Shown: piece after piece, positions 63,111 through 64,000 of the stretch
Layout of the letters: every line of letters begins with the position of its first letter
Position numbering within the stretch: position 1 is the stretch's first letter
DNA from: CAKZLS01 sp963701445
GTDB taxonomy: Bacteria; Pseudomonadota; Alphaproteobacteria; Rhodospirillales; Defluviicoccaceae
Assembly (NCBI GenBank): GCA_963701445.1
Contig: CAVPAM010000007.1
Coordinates: 62,001-126,000 of the forward strand
DNA: 64,000 nucleotides
Direction: 5' to 3'
The notes under the pieces: model-generated
Database searches by the model: none
The model's input: the letters and a program-made list of their open reading frames with translations, nothing else
What the model was told of the DNA's origin: nothing
Program-made: the position numbers and the translations under genes

Positions 63111-64000
63111 TCACGCGGGATCGCCGGCGGTTTCCGCGTCGATCAGGTGGACGAAGGAGCCCATGACCCGTCCGGCGACCCGTCCGGCGGCGCCGAGGTC
63201 ATGCCCGGCCGCGTTGGCGCACTGGAACAACGATTGCCCCGGGCCCTCGCGGACGATGGTCGCGTAGTGGAACTCGTGGCCGCGCAGTCGCGACCCGGCT
63301 CCGCCCAACGCGCAGTCCGCCTCGAGGGTGACCCGCCGGTAACCGAGGTGCAGCCGGCGGTCCGCGAAGGAGGTTTCGAGCGGCAGCAGGCCCGCCATGG
63401 CATGGCGGTTCCCCTCGCCGTCCACCAGCCCCTCTCCCAGCACCATGTAGCCGCCGCATTCGCCGAACACATTCGCGCCCCGGGCGGCGGCGGCCCTCAG
63501 GCCGGTCATGAAGGTTCCGTTGCGGGCGAGCGTTCCGGCGTGGAGTTCCGGGTAGCCGCCGGGAAGATAGACCGCGTCGGCGTCCGGCGCGGGCGCCGCG
63601 TCGGCGAGCGGCGAGAATGGAAACAGCTCGGCGCCGGCGCGCCGCCAGCCGTCGACCGTCAGTGGATAGCAAAACGCGAAGGCGGCGTCGTCGGCGACGG
63701 CGATCCTCTGGCCGAGCGGCGGGACGGGGGGAGACGGCTTCGCTGCCGCCGCGCCGTCCGGCCCCGCTTCGGCCAGGCCGCACAGGGCGTCGATGTCGAG
63801 ATGGCGGCCGATCAGACCGGCGGCGTGTTCGAGAAAAGCTTCCAGGTCTGGATGTTCCAGCGCCTGCACCAGTCCGAGGTGGCGTTCGGGAAGGGCCAGG
63901 ATATGTTCGCGCGGCAACCACCCGATCACCGGAATTCCGGGCATCGCCAGCGCGCAGGCCTGCTTGAGGATGTCGGCGTGGCGCTCGCCGCCGACGCGAT
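63111..64000 (-). CDS. cobB: Cobyrinate a,c-diamide synthase, C-terminal part (5' end outside window)
   Basis: An amidotransferase of late B12 synthesis that amidates the a and c side chains of hydrogenobyrinate or cobyrinate. The frame is open to the window edge (RVGGERHADILKQACALAMP then GIPVIGWLPREHILALPERH), so the N-terminal ATP-binding part lies outside. The C-terminal glutaminase domain has the nucleophile Cys in FGECGGYMVLGEGLVD and YLPGGYPELHAGTLARNGTF. About 296 codons are visible. The gene supports B12 production for the split MetH. Confidence 0.95.
   Translation of the reverse strand, partial: RVGGERHADILKQACALAMPGIPVIGWLPREHILALPERHLGLVQALEHPDLEAFLEHAAGLIGRHLDIDALCGLAEAGPDGAAAAKPSPPVPPLGQRIAVADDAAFAFCYPLTVDGWRRAGAELFPFSPLADAAPAPDADAVYLPGGYPELHAGTLARNGTFMTGLRAAAARGANVFGECGGYMVLGEGLVDGEGNRHAMAGLLPLETSFADRRLHLGYRRVTLEADCALGGAGSRLRGHEFHYATIVREGPGQSLFQCANAAGHDLGAAGRVAGRVMGSFVHLIDAETAGDPA

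Overview
The window is a high-GC chromosomal segment from an alphaproteobacterium, most likely of the order Rhodospirillales. The evidence is a long alphaproteobacterial-type RpoD, a LysR regulator next to trxB, an encapsulated-ferritin-like protein resembling the Rhodospirillum rubrum one, a methionine synthase split into two genes, a GcrA-family regulator and late B12-pathway genes. This assignment is inferred from gene content.

Layout. 1-6.2 kb: translation operon thrS (partial)-infC-rpmI-rplT-pheS-pheT; infC appears to start at the rare codon ATA. 6.2-11.9 kb: a lone EncFtn-like ferritin, a possible 30-residue ORF with an intrinsic terminator, a LysR regulator, trxB, an Lrp/AsnC regulator, purC and greA. 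12-22 kb: carAB, a YqeY protein, dnaG, rpoD and tRNA-Ile(CAT). 22-24.8 kb: a small lipoprotein, a ROK-like kinase and small membrane/TPR proteins.

23.9-38.8 kb is the most unusual region. It holds a duplicated signalling module: two membrane sensor proteins fused to DEDDh 3'-5' exonuclease domains, two CBS/DUF294 nucleotidyltransferase-like proteins, a sodium/solute symporter (SSS), an SSS-histidine kinase hybrid and a stand-alone receiver. Related parts occur in acetate/organic-acid sensing systems (CrbS/CbrA type), but the pairing of nucleotidyltransferase and exonuclease suggests a nucleotide-based signal or modification cycle. The first exonuclease gene carries a one-base insertion exactly at its last catalytic motif.

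39-49.3 kb: ettA, mlaC-mlaA, metF and split metH in an operon, and an AGCS sodium/amino-acid symporter. 49.5-59.4 kb is an accessory region: a single-chain DUF262/HNH (GmrSD-like) defence protein, a frameshifted small gene, a GcrA-like regulator, a META-domain lipoprotein, and a nested mobile-element block. There an IS4-family element is interrupted by an IS5 (IS427-group) plus IS1182-type block; its 3' end truncates a PRC-barrel gene; and an intact IS630 element sits inside a dispersed repeat whose uninterrupted copy lies 10.5 kb away in the opposite orientation.

59.4-64 kb: ada, a YgjP-like zinc protease, a DapA-superfamily aldolase, a YcgN-like Cys-rich protein and the C-terminal part of cobB. 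The last gene fits with the B12-dependent methionine synthase found upstream. All annotation rests on reading the sequence; no database search was run.
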